Assembly: GCF_035593345.1 (NCBI RefSeq)
Contig: NZ_CP141606.1
Coordinates: 4,154,001-4,218,000 of the forward strand
Source: Lelliottia sp. JS-SCA-14
GTDB taxonomy: Bacteria; Pseudomonadota; Gammaproteobacteria; Enterobacterales; Enterobacteriaceae
Direction: 5' to 3'
DNA: 64,000 bases
The notes under the pieces are model-generated. The model was not told the DNA's origin and ran no database searches. It saw only the letters and a program-made list of their open reading frames with translations. Numbering within the stretch: position 1 is the first letter of the stretch; every line of letters starts with the position of its first letter. The position numbers and the translations under genes were made by a program. This document shows, piece after piece, positions 30,047 through 38,923 of the stretch.

Positions 30047-30445
30047 ATGGAAGATCCTCGTCACGCACAAGGGCCGGCTAAAAACGTCCTCGGCATTGGC
30101 CAGCGTATGTTAACCACGCTGGTCGGGATTGCCGAAACGCGGGTTCGCCTGGCGGTGGTGGAGCTGGAAGAGGAGAAAGCCAATCTCTTCCAGATGCTGC
30201 TGATGCTGGGACTGACCATGCTCTTCGCCGCGTTCGGGCTGATGAGCCTGATGGTGTTAATCATCTGGGCTATCGATCCGCAGTACCGCCTGAACGCGAT
30301 GATCGCCACGACCGTCGTGCTGTTGGTGGGCGCGCTCATTGGCGGGATCTGGACGCTGCATAAAGCACGCAGTTCAACGCTGCTGCGTCATACCCGTCAG
30401 GAGCTGGCCAACGACCGCGCGCTGCTGGAGGATGAGAAGCCGTGA
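30047..30445 (+). CDS. yqjE: YqjE, phage-holin-like membrane protein
   Basis: This 132-residue protein with two membrane segments (around residues 45-72 and 80-103) belongs to the YqjE (holin superfamily III-like, PF07332) group. The ATG at 30047, two bases after yqjD, aligns with the E. coli start; an in-frame extension upstream overlaps yqjD and is a shadow. The function is unknown, but it stays with yqjD and yqjK throughout enterobacteria. Its stop overlaps the yqjK GTG start. Confidence 0.9.
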   Translation: MEDPRHAQGPAKNVLGIGQRMLTTLVGIAETRVRLAVVELEEEKANLFQMLLMLGLTMLFAAFGLMSLMVLIIWAIDPQYRLNAMIATTVVLLVGALIGGIWTLHKARSSTLLRHTRQELANDRALLEDEKP

Positions 30446-30741
30446 GCAGCACAACGGAACGTCGTAAACGCAAAGCGTATCTGTTAAGCCAGATCCAGCA
30501 GCAACGGCTGGATCTGACGGCCAGCCGTCGCGACTGGCTGGAGGTCACGCGTTCCTACGATCGCGGCTGGAACACCTTCCTGAGCCTGCGCTCGTGGGCA
30601 CTGGTTGGCAGCAGCGTGATGGCCATCTGGTCGGTTCGTCACCCCAGCATGTTAGTCCGCTGGGCACGACGCGGCTTCGGTGCCTGGAGTGCCTGGCGTC
30701 TGGTCAAATCGACGTTGCGCCAGCAGCAGCTACGTTCTTAA
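30442..30741 (+). CDS. yqjK: YqjK family protein
   Basis: This 99-residue basic protein matches E. coli YqjK at full length. The GTG start (30442) overlaps the yqjE stop as GTGA. The N-terminal half is a charged helix (RKRKAYLLSQIQQQRLDL), and a hydrophobic stretch follows (SWALVGSSVMAIWSVR). The function is unknown. Last gene of yqjCDEK. Confidence 0.88.
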   Translation: MSSTTERRKRKAYLLSQIQQQRLDLTASRRDWLEVTRSYDRGWNTFLSLRSWALVGSSVMAIWSVRHPSMLVRWARRGFGAWSAWRLVKSTLRQQQLRS

Positions 30742-30753
30742 TCTCTGTGGTAT

Positions 30754-30835
30754 TGCCGGGTGGCGCTCACGCTTACCCGGCCTACAAAACCAAGCCGTGC
30801 CCGTAGGCCGGGTAAGGCGAAGCCGCCACCCGGCA
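30754..30835. repeat. REP pair between yqjK and yqjF
   Basis: Facing units GCCGGGTGGCGCTCACGCTT... (30754 onward) and GTAGGCCGGGTAAGGCGAAG... (to 30835). The yqjF promoter must lie in the remaining 170 bases; a TTGACA at 30876-30881 is seen without a convincing -10 element. Confidence 0.8.
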
Positions 30836-31009
30836 CACTTCCCCGATTCCACTCACTCAATATCTTTGAAGAAGATTGACAGTTTTCCTTGCTAACAATT
30901 GTCATTCGTCACGTTTATTATCCTCTCCATCGACAGCAAACACGCGGTATCTACCCGGATTTGCACACAAATAATCGTCAGCCGCGTAAGTGGTTTTCTG
31001 GAGAGTAAA

Positions 31010-31402
31010 ATGAAAAAATTAGAAGATGTTGGTTTGCTGGTTGCGCGTGTATTGATGCCAATTCTGTTTATCACTGCGGGCTGGGGCAAAATCACCGGTT
31101 ATGCAGGGACTCAGCAGTACATGGAAGCGATGGGCGTCCCTGGGTTCCTGCTGCCCCTGACTATCCTGCTTGAGTTCGGCGGCGGTCTGGCAGTGCTGTT
31201 CGGTTTCCTGACTCGCACTACCGCGCTGTTCACCGCCGGTTTCACCCTGCTGACGGCGTTCATCTTCCACAGCAACTTTGCGGAAGGTATGAACTCCCTG
31301 ATGTTCATGAAAAACCTGACCATCGCAGGCGGCTTCCTGCTGCTGGCTATCACCGGTCCTGGCGCTTTCAGCATCGACCGTGTTCTGAATAAGAAGTGGT
31401 AA
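31010..31402 (+). CDS. yqjF: DoxX-family inner membrane protein YqjF
   Basis: This 130-residue four-helix membrane protein of the DoxX family matches YqjF (VGLLVARVLMPILFITAGWGKITGY). Its biochemical role is unsettled; in E. coli the yqjF promoter responds to dinitrotoluene breakdown products through the LysR regulator YhaJ, whose gene is also in this window at 63325. The ATG at 31010 has a GGAGAG site eight to nine bases ahead; the upstream in-frame stretch is the promoter region. Confidence 0.9.
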   Translation: MKKLEDVGLLVARVLMPILFITAGWGKITGYAGTQQYMEAMGVPGFLLPLTILLEFGGGLAVLFGFLTRTTALFTAGFTLLTAFIFHSNFAEGMNSLMFMKNLTIAGGFLLLAITGPGAFSIDRVLNKKW

Positions 31403-31420
31403 GCACGCTATACTGAATAA

Positions 31421-31449
31421 AAAAGCGAGGAGATTTCTCCTCGCTTTTG
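31421..31449 (+). terminator. Terminator after yqjF
   Basis: AAAGCGAGGAGA and TCTCCTCGCTTTT form a near-perfect stem with a three-base loop and a short T-run, 19 bases after the yqjF stop. Confidence 0.85.
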
Positions 31450-31475
31450 CTATCTGAAGTCTGAAGGAGGAAAGA

Positions 31476-32462
31476 ATGGGACAATTAGTTGACGGCGTCT
31501 GGCAGGATATCTGGTACGACACCAAATCCACTGGAGGACGCTTCAAGCGTTCTGTTTCGGCTTTCCGTAACTGGCTGACCGCCGATGGCGCACCGGGCCC
31601 AAGCGGTGAAGGCGGCTTTGCGGCAGAAAAAGATCGCTACCATCTTTATGTTTCCCTCGCCTGTCCGTGGGCGCACCGCACGCTGATCGTGCGCAAACTG
31701 AAAGGGCTGGACTCCTTAATTCCAGTTTCCGTCGTCAATCCGCTGATGCTGGAAAACGGCTGGACCTTCGACAGCGACTTCCCTGCAGCCACCGGCGACG
31801 ATCTTTACCACCACGATTTCCTCTATCAGCTCTATCTGCGCGCCGACCCGCACTACACCGGTCGCGTCACCGTCCCGGTCCTGTGGGACAAGAAAAACCA
31901 GACTATCGTCAGCAATGAATCTGCTGAAATCATTCGCATGTTCAATACGGCGTTTGACGCCCAGGGCGCGCGGGCCGGTGATTTTTATCCGCCAGAGCTG
32001 CGCGATAAGATCGACGAGCTGAACAGCTGGATCTACGACAATGTTAATAACGGCGTCTACAAAGCCGGTTTTGCCACCAGCCAGGAAGCTTACGACGAAG
32101 CCGTCGGGAAAGTGTTTGAATCCCTGGCGCGCCTGGAGCAGATCCTGGGCCAGCACCGCTATCTGACGGGCGACCGCCTGACGGAAGCGGACATTCGCCT
32201 GTGGACTACGCTGGTCCGCTTCGATCCGGTGTACGTCACCCACTTTAAGTGCGACAAACACCGCATCAGCGATTACCTGAATCTGTACGGTTTCCTGCGC
32301 GATATTTATCAGATGGACGGCATCGCTGAGACCGTCGATTTCGACCACATCCGCACCCACTACTATCGCAGCCATAAAACCATCAACCCGACGGGCATTA
32401 TCTCCATCGGCCCGTGGCAGGATCTGGACGAGCCGCACGGCCGCGATACGCGTTTTCGCTAA
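31476..32462 (+). CDS. yqjG: Glutathionyl-hydroquinone reductase YqjG
   Basis: This 328-residue Xi-class glutathione transferase matches YqjG. The thioredoxin-like N-domain carries the catalytic cysteine in SLACPWAHR (Cys63), and the C-domain is all helical. It reduces glutathionyl-hydroquinones, which arise from quinone detoxification. A strong AGGAGG site precedes the ATG. It follows yqjF after a terminator, so it may have an internal promoter or be reached by read-through. Confidence 0.95.
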   Translation: MGQLVDGVWQDIWYDTKSTGGRFKRSVSAFRNWLTADGAPGPSGEGGFAAEKDRYHLYVSLACPWAHRTLIVRKLKGLDSLIPVSVVNPLMLENGWTFDSDFPAATGDDLYHHDFLYQLYLRADPHYTGRVTVPVLWDKKNQTIVSNESAEIIRMFNTAFDAQGARAGDFYPPELRDKIDELNSWIYDNVNNGVYKAGFATSQEAYDEAVGKVFESLARLEQILGQHRYLTGDRLTEADIRLWTTLVRFDPVYVTHFKCDKHRISDYLNLYGFLRDIYQMDGIAETVDFDHIRTHYYRSHKTINPTGIISIGPWQDLDEPHGRDTRFR

Positions 32463-32467
32463 ATTTT

Positions 32468-32493
32468 AAGGGTATCCTCGGATGCCCTTTTTT
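32468..32493 (+). terminator. Terminator after yqjG
   Basis: AAGGGTATCC and GGATGCCCTT pair across a two-base TC loop, with a T-run, five bases after the yqjG stop. Confidence 0.8.
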
Positions 32494-32566
32494 AATTCAG
32501 AATCTGCGACTATCCTTACCTCGATCGCTTAAAAAACAAGAGATTGTCTGAATATCGAGGCAGAAA

Positions 32567-32932
32567 ATGGACTGGTATCTAAAAGTACTGAGAAATTACG
32601 TGGGGTTCAGTGGTCGCGCCCGTCGCAAAGAGTACTGGATGTTCGTTTTGGTGAACTTCATCCTCACGCTGGTGCTGGGGATTGTCGATAAAATTCTGGG
32701 ATGGGAGCGCGCGGGTGGCGAAGGTATTCTCACCACCATTTACGCGCTGCTGGTCTTTCTGCCGTCGCTGGCGGTGCTGTTCCGCCGACTCCACGACACG
32801 GATCGTTCGGCCTGGTGGCTGCTGCTGGTGTTGATCCCGATCGTCGGCTGGCTGATCATTCTGGCCTTTAACTGCCAGAGCGGCACGCCGGGCGAAAACC
32901 GCTTTGGGGCGGATCCGAAATTGCAGCCTTGA
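32567..32932 (+). CDS. yhaH: DUF805 inner membrane protein YhaH
   Basis: This 121-residue protein has three to four hydrophobic segments and the family motif [13 protein letters not shown] (residues 72-84), exactly as in E. coli YhaH, which has the same length. The opening [20 protein letters not shown] is conserved. The function is unknown. In K-12 its paralogue yhaI follows; here yhaI is absent and dnaT follows after a perfect palindrome, so this gene marks one edge of a rearranged block. Confidence 0.92.
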   Translation: MDWYLKVLRNYVGFSGRARRKEYWMFVLVNFILTLVLGIVDKILGWERAGGEGILTTIYALLVFLPSLAVLFRRLHDTDRSAWWLLLVLIPIVGWLIILAFNCQSGTPGENRFGADPKLQP

Positions 32933-32935
32933 TCG

Positions 32936-32964
32936 TTCCCCGGTGGCGCAGCGCCACCGGGGAA
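32936..32964. repeat. 29-base perfect palindrome after yhaH
   Basis: TTCCCCGGTGGCGC, a central A and GCGCCACCGGGGAA form a perfect palindrome of the REP type. It sits three bases after the yhaH stop, at the left edge of the moved block. Confidence 0.85.
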
Positions 32965-33042
32965 ATCCCCCTCCGTCCCCCCTTCTCTCTGTGCTACTAT
33001 GACCCCATATCACGACGTCGTATTCGAGTAGAGAAAGTTGTT

Positions 33043-33582
33043 ATGTCATCCAGACTCCTGACCACCAGCGTCGCCGGTATCGATGCCTTTGTGCGCGATC
33101 CTCGTGGCGTCTTAGCCAAAGCCGATGGCGGCACCCTTGCCGTGTTTGCCGACAACGCGCCAGCGTTTTACGCGATCACGCCTGAACGCCTGGCCCAGCT
33201 TCTGGATATTGAGGCGCGTCTGTCGCGCCCGACCAGCGACGTCAGCTTAGACACCCAATTCTTTGAAGAACCGACCAGCGCGCCGATTGCCGTCCCGATG
33301 GGCAAATTTGCCATGTACGCTGGCTGGCAGCCGGATGCGGATTTCCAGCGTCAGGCCGCCCTGTGGGGCATCGCCCTGACGCAGCCCGCCACGCCGGAAG
33401 AGCTGGCGGCGTTCATCGCTTACTGGCAGGCCGAAGGCAAAGTATTCCATCATGTGCAGTGGCAGCAAAAACTTGCCCGCAGCATGCAGATCAACCGCGC
33501 CAGCAACGGCGGCCAGCCTAAGCGGGATATCAACACGATTTCCGAACCCGATAATCAGATCCCACCAGGATTCAGAGGATGA
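33043..33582 (+). CDS. dnaT: Primosomal protein DnaT
   Basis: This 179-residue protein has the same length as E. coli DnaT (primosomal protein I). It joins the PriA-PriB complex at a stalled fork and helps load DnaB with DnaC. The C-terminal single-strand DNA-binding part ([24 protein letters not shown] and [18 protein letters not shown]) is conserved. The ATG at 33043 is preferred; the upstream in-frame stretch crosses the promoter and the palindrome. dnaC starts one base after its stop. Confidence 0.96.
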   Translation: MSSRLLTTSVAGIDAFVRDPRGVLAKADGGTLAVFADNAPAFYAITPERLAQLLDIEARLSRPTSDVSLDTQFFEEPTSAPIAVPMGKFAMYAGWQPDADFQRQAALWGIALTQPATPEELAAFIAYWQAEGKVFHHVQWQQKLARSMQINRASNGGQPKRDINTISEPDNQIPPGFRG

Positions 33583-33583
33583 T

Positions 33584-34321
33584 ATGAAAAACGTCGGCGA
33601 CCTGATGAAACGTCTGCAAAAAATGATGCCTGCCAACGTGAAGCCCGCCTTCACCTCGGGCGAGGAGCTGCTGGCCTGGCAAAAAGAGCAGGGAAAAATG
33701 CGCTCCGAAGCCCTGACGCGCGAAAACCGCGCCATGAAAATGCAGCGCACCTTTAACCGCTCGGGCATTCGTCCGCTGCACCAGAACTGCTCCTTCGATA
33801 ATTATCGCGTCGAAAACGACGGCCAGATGATGGCCCTCGCCAAAGCGCGCCAGTATGTCGAAGAGTTTGACGGCAGCATCGCCAGCTTTATCTTCAGCGG
33901 CAAACCGGGCACCGGCAAAAATCACCTCGCAGCGGCGATCTGCAACGAACTGCTGCTGCGCGGCAAATCGGTGTTAATCATTACCGTCGCGGACATTATG
34001 TCGGCGATGAAAGACACCTTCAGCAATCGTGAAACCACGGAAGAGCAGCTGCTGAACGATCTCAGTCATGTCGATCTGCTGGTGATCGACGAAATCGGCG
34101 TCCAGACCGAATCCCGCTACGAGAAAGTGATCATCAACCAGATCGTCGACCGTCGCTCCTCGTCGAAGCGCCCGACCGGCATGCTCACCAACCATAAAGC
34201 AGAAGATATGACCAGGCTGCTGGGCGAGCGCGTGATGGACCGTATGCGCCTTGGCAACAGCCTGTGGGTGAACTTCACCTGGGACAGCTACCGCGATCGC
34301 GTCACCGGCAAAGAGTATTAG
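33584..34321 (+). CDS. dnaC: DNA replication protein DnaC
   Basis: This 245-residue AAA+ ATPase has the same length as E. coli DnaC. The N-terminal part binds the DnaB helicase; the ATPase core has Walker A GKPGTGKNH (residues 106-114) and Walker B LLVIDEIG (D169, E170). DnaC loads DnaB on single-stranded DNA at oriC and at restart sites. An AGAGGATGAT stretch gives the ribosome site. The dnaT-dnaC pair is as in K-12, but the neighbour on the left is not. Confidence 0.96.
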   Translation: MKNVGDLMKRLQKMMPANVKPAFTSGEELLAWQKEQGKMRSEALTRENRAMKMQRTFNRSGIRPLHQNCSFDNYRVENDGQMMALAKARQYVEEFDGSIASFIFSGKPGTGKNHLAAAICNELLLRGKSVLIITVADIMSAMKDTFSNRETTEEQLLNDLSHVDLLVIDEIGVQTESRYEKVIINQIVDRRSSSKRPTGMLTNHKAEDMTRLLGERVMDRMRLGNSLWVNFTWDSYRDRVTGKEY

Positions 34322-34405
34322 GATATTTCCAGGAATGGCGCGCCTTGCGCGGGTATATACTGAAGCCACTTCCAGCCCGAAACGGGCCACTTTTGAGTTC
34401 ATTTT

Positions 34406-34891
34406 ATGAAAAAGCACATTCTTCTCAGCACAGCATTCAGCGTCGTTCTGCTCACCGGTGCCGCCCATGCGGCGTCCTGGCAGGACTCTTTGTCCAGCGC
34501 CGCCAACGAGCTGAGCAAAAGCAGCGGTAGTTCCCAGAGCGGCGGTCTGTCCGCATCGTCTCTCACCAGCCTGTTAGGCGGCAGCAATCAGAGCCTGAGC
34601 GCGGGCACCATGAACAACGCGGCGGGTATCCTCGGCTATTGCGCGAAACAGAAGCTGGCCTCGGTCACTGACACCCAGAATATCAAAAACCAGGTTCTCG
34701 ATAAGCTGGGCCTGGATACGCAAGAGCAGAAACAAGACACCAACTATATGGACGGGATTCAGGGCCTGCTGAATGCCAAAGACGGCCAGCAGCTGAACCT
34801 GAGCACCCTCGGCGACTCCGCGCTGGCGAAGCAGGTGAAAACCAAAGCCTGCGATCTGGTGCTGAAACAAGGCGTTAATTTCCTCTCCTGA
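34406..34891 (+). CDS. yjjA: YjjA, DUF2501 exported protein
   Basis: This 161-residue protein has a signal peptide (residues 1-22, ending AHAA) followed by a serine-rich segment (SLSSAANELSKSSGSSQSGG) and a conserved region with paired cysteines (GYCAKQKLASV and KTKACDLVLKQGVNF). It belongs to DUF2501 and matches E. coli YjjA, downstream of dnaC as there. Function unknown. Confidence 0.88.
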   Translation: MKKHILLSTAFSVVLLTGAAHAASWQDSLSSAANELSKSSGSSQSGGLSASSLTSLLGGSNQSLSAGTMNNAAGILGYCAKQKLASVTDTQNIKNQVLDKLGLDTQEQKQDTNYMDGIQGLLNAKDGQQLNLSTLGDSALAKQVKTKACDLVLKQGVNFLS

Positions 34892-34916
34892 TCCATCCCT
34901 TTTTCTGCCACAACAG

Positions 34917-34949
34917 GCCGCGTTTGTTAGGTTAATCTGGCAACGCGGC
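34917..34949 (+). terminator. Terminator-like hairpin after yjjA
   Basis: GCCGCGTT (34917-34924) and AACGCGGC (34942-34949) form a perfect 8-bp stem with a 17-base loop; a six-T run follows about ten bases later. The rest of the gap to opgB is AT-rich and should hold its promoter. Confidence 0.55.
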
Positions 34950-35162
34950 GTCAGACTCGTTTTTTGCTCATCTTCTTACGTCTCAGCACCCGTATAACGC
35001 GATGCGACGGCGATCAAAATTTCTACTTTCTAAACCAAATCCTAACAACAGCACATTTTAGTGACACTAGAATTGCAGCTATGTGACTTCGCCATTAAAT
35101 TGTATTAACCAAAAAACAATCAGTTAGCCAGCTAAGTGACTGGCGCTATTGAGGATAAGCTG

Positions 35163-37454
35163 TTGTCAGAGTTTATTTCCCTTGCCCTGTTCCTGGCTTC
35201 CATTGGCATCTATGCCTGGAAGGCAGGTCGCAACACCTGGTGGTTTATTGCCACGTTACTGGTGTTGGGGATTTTTATTGTTTTGAACATTACCCTGTAC
35301 GCCAGCGATTACTTTACCGGTGACGGTATCAACGACGCCGTGCTCTATACGCTCACCAACAGCCTGACGGGCGCAGGAGTTAGTAAGTACATACTTCCTG
35401 GAACTGGACTGGTGCTGGCGCTGGTTGCGGTGTTTGGCACCCTCGGCTGGGTGCTGCGCCGTCGCCGTCATCTCCCGCATCATATGGGTTACAGCCTGCT
35501 GGCCCTGGTGCTGGCGCTCGGCTCCGTGGATGCCAGCCCGGCGTTCCATCAGATCACCGAGCTGGTGAAATCCCAGTCCCGCGACGGCGATCCGGATTTC
35601 ACGGCCTGGTATAAAGAGCCGTCGAAAACCATCGCCAACCCGAAGCTGAACCTGGTTTATATCTACGGCGAAAGTCTGGAGCGCACCTATTTCGATAACG
35701 ATGCCTTCCCGAATCTGACGCCGGATCTCGGCCCGCTGAAAGACGAAGGGCTGGATTTCAGCCACACGTCGCAGCTGCCGGGCACCGATTACACCATCGC
35801 CGGGATGGTCGCCTCCCAGTGCGGCATCCCGCTGTTCGCGCCGTTCGAGGGTAACGCCTCGGCGTCGATGTCGAGCTTCTTCCCGCAGAATATCTGCCTC
35901 GGCGACATCCTGAAAAACTCCGGCTACGAAAACTACTTTATGCAGGGGGCCAACCTGCGTTTTGCCGGAAAAGACGTGTTCCTGAAATCCCACGGCTTCG
36001 ACCATCTCTATGGCGCGGAAGAGTTGAAAACCACGGTTGCCGACCCGTCCTACCGCAATGACTGGGGCTTTTACGACGACACGGTGCTGGACGAAACCTG
36101 GAAGAAGTTCGAGGAGCTGTCCAAATCCGGCAAACGCTTCTCGCTCTTCGCCTTAACCGTTGATACGCACCACCCGGACGGCTTTATCTCGCGCACCTGC
36201 GAGCGCAAAAAGTACGACATCAACGGCAAGACCAATCAGTCGTTCAGCGCCGTGACCTGTAGCCAGGAACACATCGCCGCGTTTATCAATAAAATCAAAG
36301 CCTCGCCGTATTTCAAAAACACGGTGATCGTCGTCTCTTCCGACCATCTGGCGATGAAAAACACCGCCTGGGACGAGCTGAACAAACAGGATCGCAGCAA
36401 CCTGTTCTTCGTGATGCGCGGCGACCAGCCTCAGCAGGAGGTCATCGCCACCAAACGCAACACCATGGATAACGGCGCAACGGTGCTGGATATTCTGGGC
36501 GGGGATAACTTCATCGGGCTGGGACGCAGCACGCTCTCCGGCCAGTCGCTCTCCGAAGTGTTCCTCAACATGAAAGAGAAGATTCTGGCGTGGAAACCGG
36601 ACGTGATCCGCCTGTGGAACTTCCCGAAAGAGATGAAAGATTTCACCATCGACCAGCAGAAAAACATGATTGCCTTCTCGGGCAGCCATTTCCGCCTGCC
36701 GCTGCTCCTGCGCGTATCGGATAACCGCGTCGAACCGCTGCCGGAGAGTGAATACTCCGCGCCGCTGCGCTTCCAGCTGGCCGACTTCGCCCCGCGCGAT
36801 AACTTCGTCTGGGTCGACCGCTGCTACAAGATGGGCCAGCTGTGGTCGCAGCCGCTGTCGCTTTCCACGGACTGGTGCGTGTCACAGGGTCAGCTCGGCG
36901 GCGAACAAACCGTCCAGCGCGTGGATAAAGATCAGTGGAAAGGCAAAACCGCGTTCAAGGATACGGTGATCAATACCGACCGCTATCAGCGCAACGTGGA
37001 TCTGCTGAAAGTGGTGGATAACGATATTCGCTACAAGGCGGACAGCTTCGTGTTTAACGTGGCGGGCGCGCCGGAAGAGGTGAAGCAGTTTAGCGGTATT
37101 TCACGCCCGGAATCCTGGGGACGCTGGTCCAACGCGCAGCTTGGCGACGAGGTGAAAATCGAATACGCCCAGCCGCTACCGGAGAAATTCGATCTGGTGA
37201 TCACCGCCAAAGCCTTCGGCCCGAACGCCAACAAACCGATCCCGGTGCGCATCGGCGACAAAGAGCAGACCATCACCCTCGGCAACGATGTCACGACAAC
37301 GACGCTGCATTTCGAGAACCCGTCGCGCAGCAATACGGTCGTGATCGTGCCGCCAGACCCGCAGTCGACGAACGAGGGCAATATCCTCGGACATTCACCG
37401 CGCAAGCTGGGGATTGGGATGGTTGAAATGAAGGTGGTGCAGACCGGAGTGTAA
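35163..37454 (+). CDS. opgB: Phosphoglycerol transferase I OpgB (MdoB)
   Basis: This 763-residue protein has the same length as E. coli OpgB. Four N-terminal membrane segments (residues 1 to about 130) anchor a periplasmic alkaline-phosphatase-superfamily domain with the nucleophile region [12 protein letters not shown] and the metal-site segment VSSDHLAM. It transfers phosphoglycerol from phosphatidylglycerol to periplasmic glucans. I place the start at the TTG 35163, eight bases after GAGG, because this aligns with E. coli residue 1; a GTG nine codons earlier has no such site. Confidence 0.93.
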   Translation: MSEFISLALFLASIGIYAWKAGRNTWWFIATLLVLGIFIVLNITLYASDYFTGDGINDAVLYTLTNSLTGAGVSKYILPGTGLVLALVAVFGTLGWVLRRRRHLPHHMGYSLLALVLALGSVDASPAFHQITELVKSQSRDGDPDFTAWYKEPSKTIANPKLNLVYIYGESLERTYFDNDAFPNLTPDLGPLKDEGLDFSHTSQLPGTDYTIAGMVASQCGIPLFAPFEGNASASMSSFFPQNICLGDILKNSGYENYFMQGANLRFAGKDVFLKSHGFDHLYGAEELKTTVADPSYRNDWGFYDDTVLDETWKKFEELSKSGKRFSLFALTVDTHHPDGFISRTCERKKYDINGKTNQSFSAVTCSQEHIAAFINKIKASPYFKNTVIVVSSDHLAMKNTAWDELNKQDRSNLFFVMRGDQPQQEVIATKRNTMDNGATVLDILGGDNFIGLGRSTLSGQSLSEVFLNMKEKILAWKPDVIRLWNFPKEMKDFTIDQQKNMIAFSGSHFRLPLLLRVSDNRVEPLPESEYSAPLRFQLADFAPRDNFVWVDRCYKMGQLWSQPLSLSTDWCVSQGQLGGEQTVQRVDKDQWKGKTAFKDTVINTDRYQRNVDLLKVVDNDIRYKADSFVFNVAGAPEEVKQFSGISRPESWGRWSNAQLGDEVKIEYAQPLPEKFDLVITAKAFGPNANKPIPVRIGDKEQTITLGNDVTTTTLHFENPSRSNTVVIVPPDPQSTNEGNILGHSPRKLGIGMVEMKVVQTGV

Positions 37455-37458
37455 ACTT

Positions 37459-37527
37459 GTAGGCCGGGTAAGGCGAAGCCGCCACCCGGCAACAAACGAC
37501 TGTGCGGCCTAAAAACGCCCGGTGGCG
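37459..37527. repeat. REP unit and left part of an interrupted REP unit after opgB
   Basis: A complete unit (GTAGGCCGGGTAAGGCGAAG..., 37459-37492) is followed by GCCCGGTGGCG, the first half of a second unit whose other half, CTGCGCTTACCGGGCCTAC, is at 38826-38844 beyond the IS element. Confidence 0.8.
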
Positions 37528-37531
37528 CTGC

Positions 37532-38825
37532 TGTATGACCGGATACATAGGTGACAGATCAGACCGGGAACATAGGTAACACTTTCTAGTCTATCCGGAC
37601 CACACTCTCGGTTTTTCGGTCGTAGTACGCAAGCGTTATTCCATTAAAGATGATGGCCTCCAGGCCATCATCCTGTTCCTCCAGCATTATGTATTCGCCA
37701 GTCAGGGCTTTACTCAGGAACACCGTCCCCTTTTTACCCATATACAGTGTGCCCCTCGATTTTACTCTGTAGACCATACCCCCTGCCGGATAAGCGTATT
37801 CAGGAACCCTGCCATCCCACTGCCGGCCTGAGGGTTGCCACACCGTTCCGGGTGTTGCGCCGTTCAGCGCTTCGTGTGGACGCTCATGATTAAACTCCTC
37901 CCGGTAATGGCTGAACCAGCGCTGCTGCTCTTCCATCGTCATGAAGGTATTGCCATGCCGCAGGGCGCTCTTCAGCGAACGGTGCATGCGTTCATGACGT
38001 CCGTTCTCCTCCGGATGTCCCAGCCGGATACGCTCCGGCCTGACACCCAGCTTTATCAGCCAGACCGCAAGACGGCTTAATCCGGCGATACCCGTCCCGG
38101 CGAACGGCTGGCCGTTGTCGGTTCTGAGCACATCCGGGAGCCCGTATTCCAGGAACGCCTCCGTCAGGCACTGTCTGACGAACGGCTCGCTCTCCCGGTC
38201 TGTTCCGCGACAGCTCAGGAGATACCGGCTGTGGTTATCGGTCAGGGTGAAGGGATGGCAGTATTCCCTGCTCAGCAGTCTGAACTTGCCTTTAAAATCA
38301 GCGCTCCAGACCTGATTGTTTTCACTGACCCTGGTCAGCGGCTGACGATTTCCCGGTGTCCTGCGCTTACGTTTTTTATCCGGGACGAGCCCCTCGCGTT
38401 TGAGGATATCGCCGATGGTGCTGGCCGCGGGCACGGTAAAATCGACAGCGTGGTTGAGACACCACATCCGCAGTTTTTTAGGCCCCCAGTCCGGGTGTTT
38501 TTGCCGTAATGCCGTCAGATAACCGGCGATGTCATCCGGGACAGAGCGGGACGAGGAGTGGGGTGCCCGCGAGCGGTCAAAGAGCGAGGAAGGGTCAGAA
38601 GGTTCGAAGCGCTGAAGCCACTTGTAGCCGGTTTTGCGGCTGATGCCGAAGAGACGGCAAAGGGCTGAAAAGGAGTCCGCGCCTGCATGGCAGGCACGGA
38701 TAAATTCAAGGCGTTGCATAGGTCGGGTCTCAGTCCAGGGCATAGTGAGTCTCCTCTTCTATGCCAGTTATAACTGTTACCCATGTATCCGGTCTAAAGT
38801 GTTACCCATGTTTCCGGTTCATACC
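37532..38825. mobile_element. IS481-family insertion sequence
   Basis: An element of about 1.29 kb with roughly 50-base imperfect terminal inverted repeats: TATGACCGGATACATAGG at the left (37534 onward) and the inverse of TATGAACCGGAAACATGGG at the right (38805-38823). Each end also holds an internal copy of the ACCGG-ACATAGGTAACA motif. It carries one complete transposase gene on the minus strand. It interrupts a REP unit; CTG is present on both sides, so a short target duplication is possible. The ends may be off by a few bases. Confidence 0.85.
37586..38743 (-). CDS. IS481-family transposase, full length
   Basis: This 385-residue transposase has an N-terminal helix-turn-helix (FSALCRLFGISRKTGYKWLQRF, residues 24-45) and an integrase-type DDE core. 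The core carries SADFKG, VLRTDNGQPF and the acidic HPEENGRHERMH, which supply the two aspartates and the glutamate. No frameshift or stop is seen, so the element may be active. It is transcribed against opgB. Confidence 0.92.
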   Translation of the reverse strand: MPWTETRPMQRLEFIRACHAGADSFSALCRLFGISRKTGYKWLQRFEPSDPSSLFDRSRAPHSSSRSVPDDIAGYLTALRQKHPDWGPKKLRMWCLNHAVDFTVPAASTIGDILKREGLVPDKKRKRRTPGNRQPLTRVSENNQVWSADFKGKFRLLSREYCHPFTLTDNHSRYLLSCRGTDRESEPFVRQCLTEAFLEYGLPDVLRTDNGQPFAGTGIAGLSRLAVWLIKLGVRPERIRLGHPEENGRHERMHRSLKSALRHGNTFMTMEEQQRWFSHYREEFNHERPHEALNGATPGTVWQPSGRQWDGRVPEYAYPAGGMVYRVKSRGTLYMGKKGTVFLSKALTGEYIMLEEQDDGLEAIIFNGITLAYYDRKTESVVRID

Positions 38826-38889
38826 CTGCGCTTACCGGGCCTACAAAGGACCACGCATTTCCGCCACCCGGCAACATAACAGACGACTC

Positions 38890-38920
38890 AAGCGCCCTTC
38901 CTGAACAGGGCGCTTTTTTT
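38890..38920. terminator. Bidirectional terminator between opgB/IS and tsr
   Basis: AAGCGCCC and GGGCGCTT enclose TTCCTGAACA, with seven Ts on the plus-strand side, three bases from the tsr stop. It would originally have served opgB as well as tsr before the IS inserted. Confidence 0.8.
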
Positions 38921-38923
38921 ACA

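Noticed and set aside
33452..33583. N-terminal extension of dnaC
   Set aside because: The extension lies inside dnaT; the ATG at 33584 gives exactly the 245 residues of E. coli DnaC and has a ribosome site.
37586..38743. Transposase as a pseudogene
   Set aside because: The frame is complete, all three acidic catalytic segments are present and both terminal repeats are recognisable.
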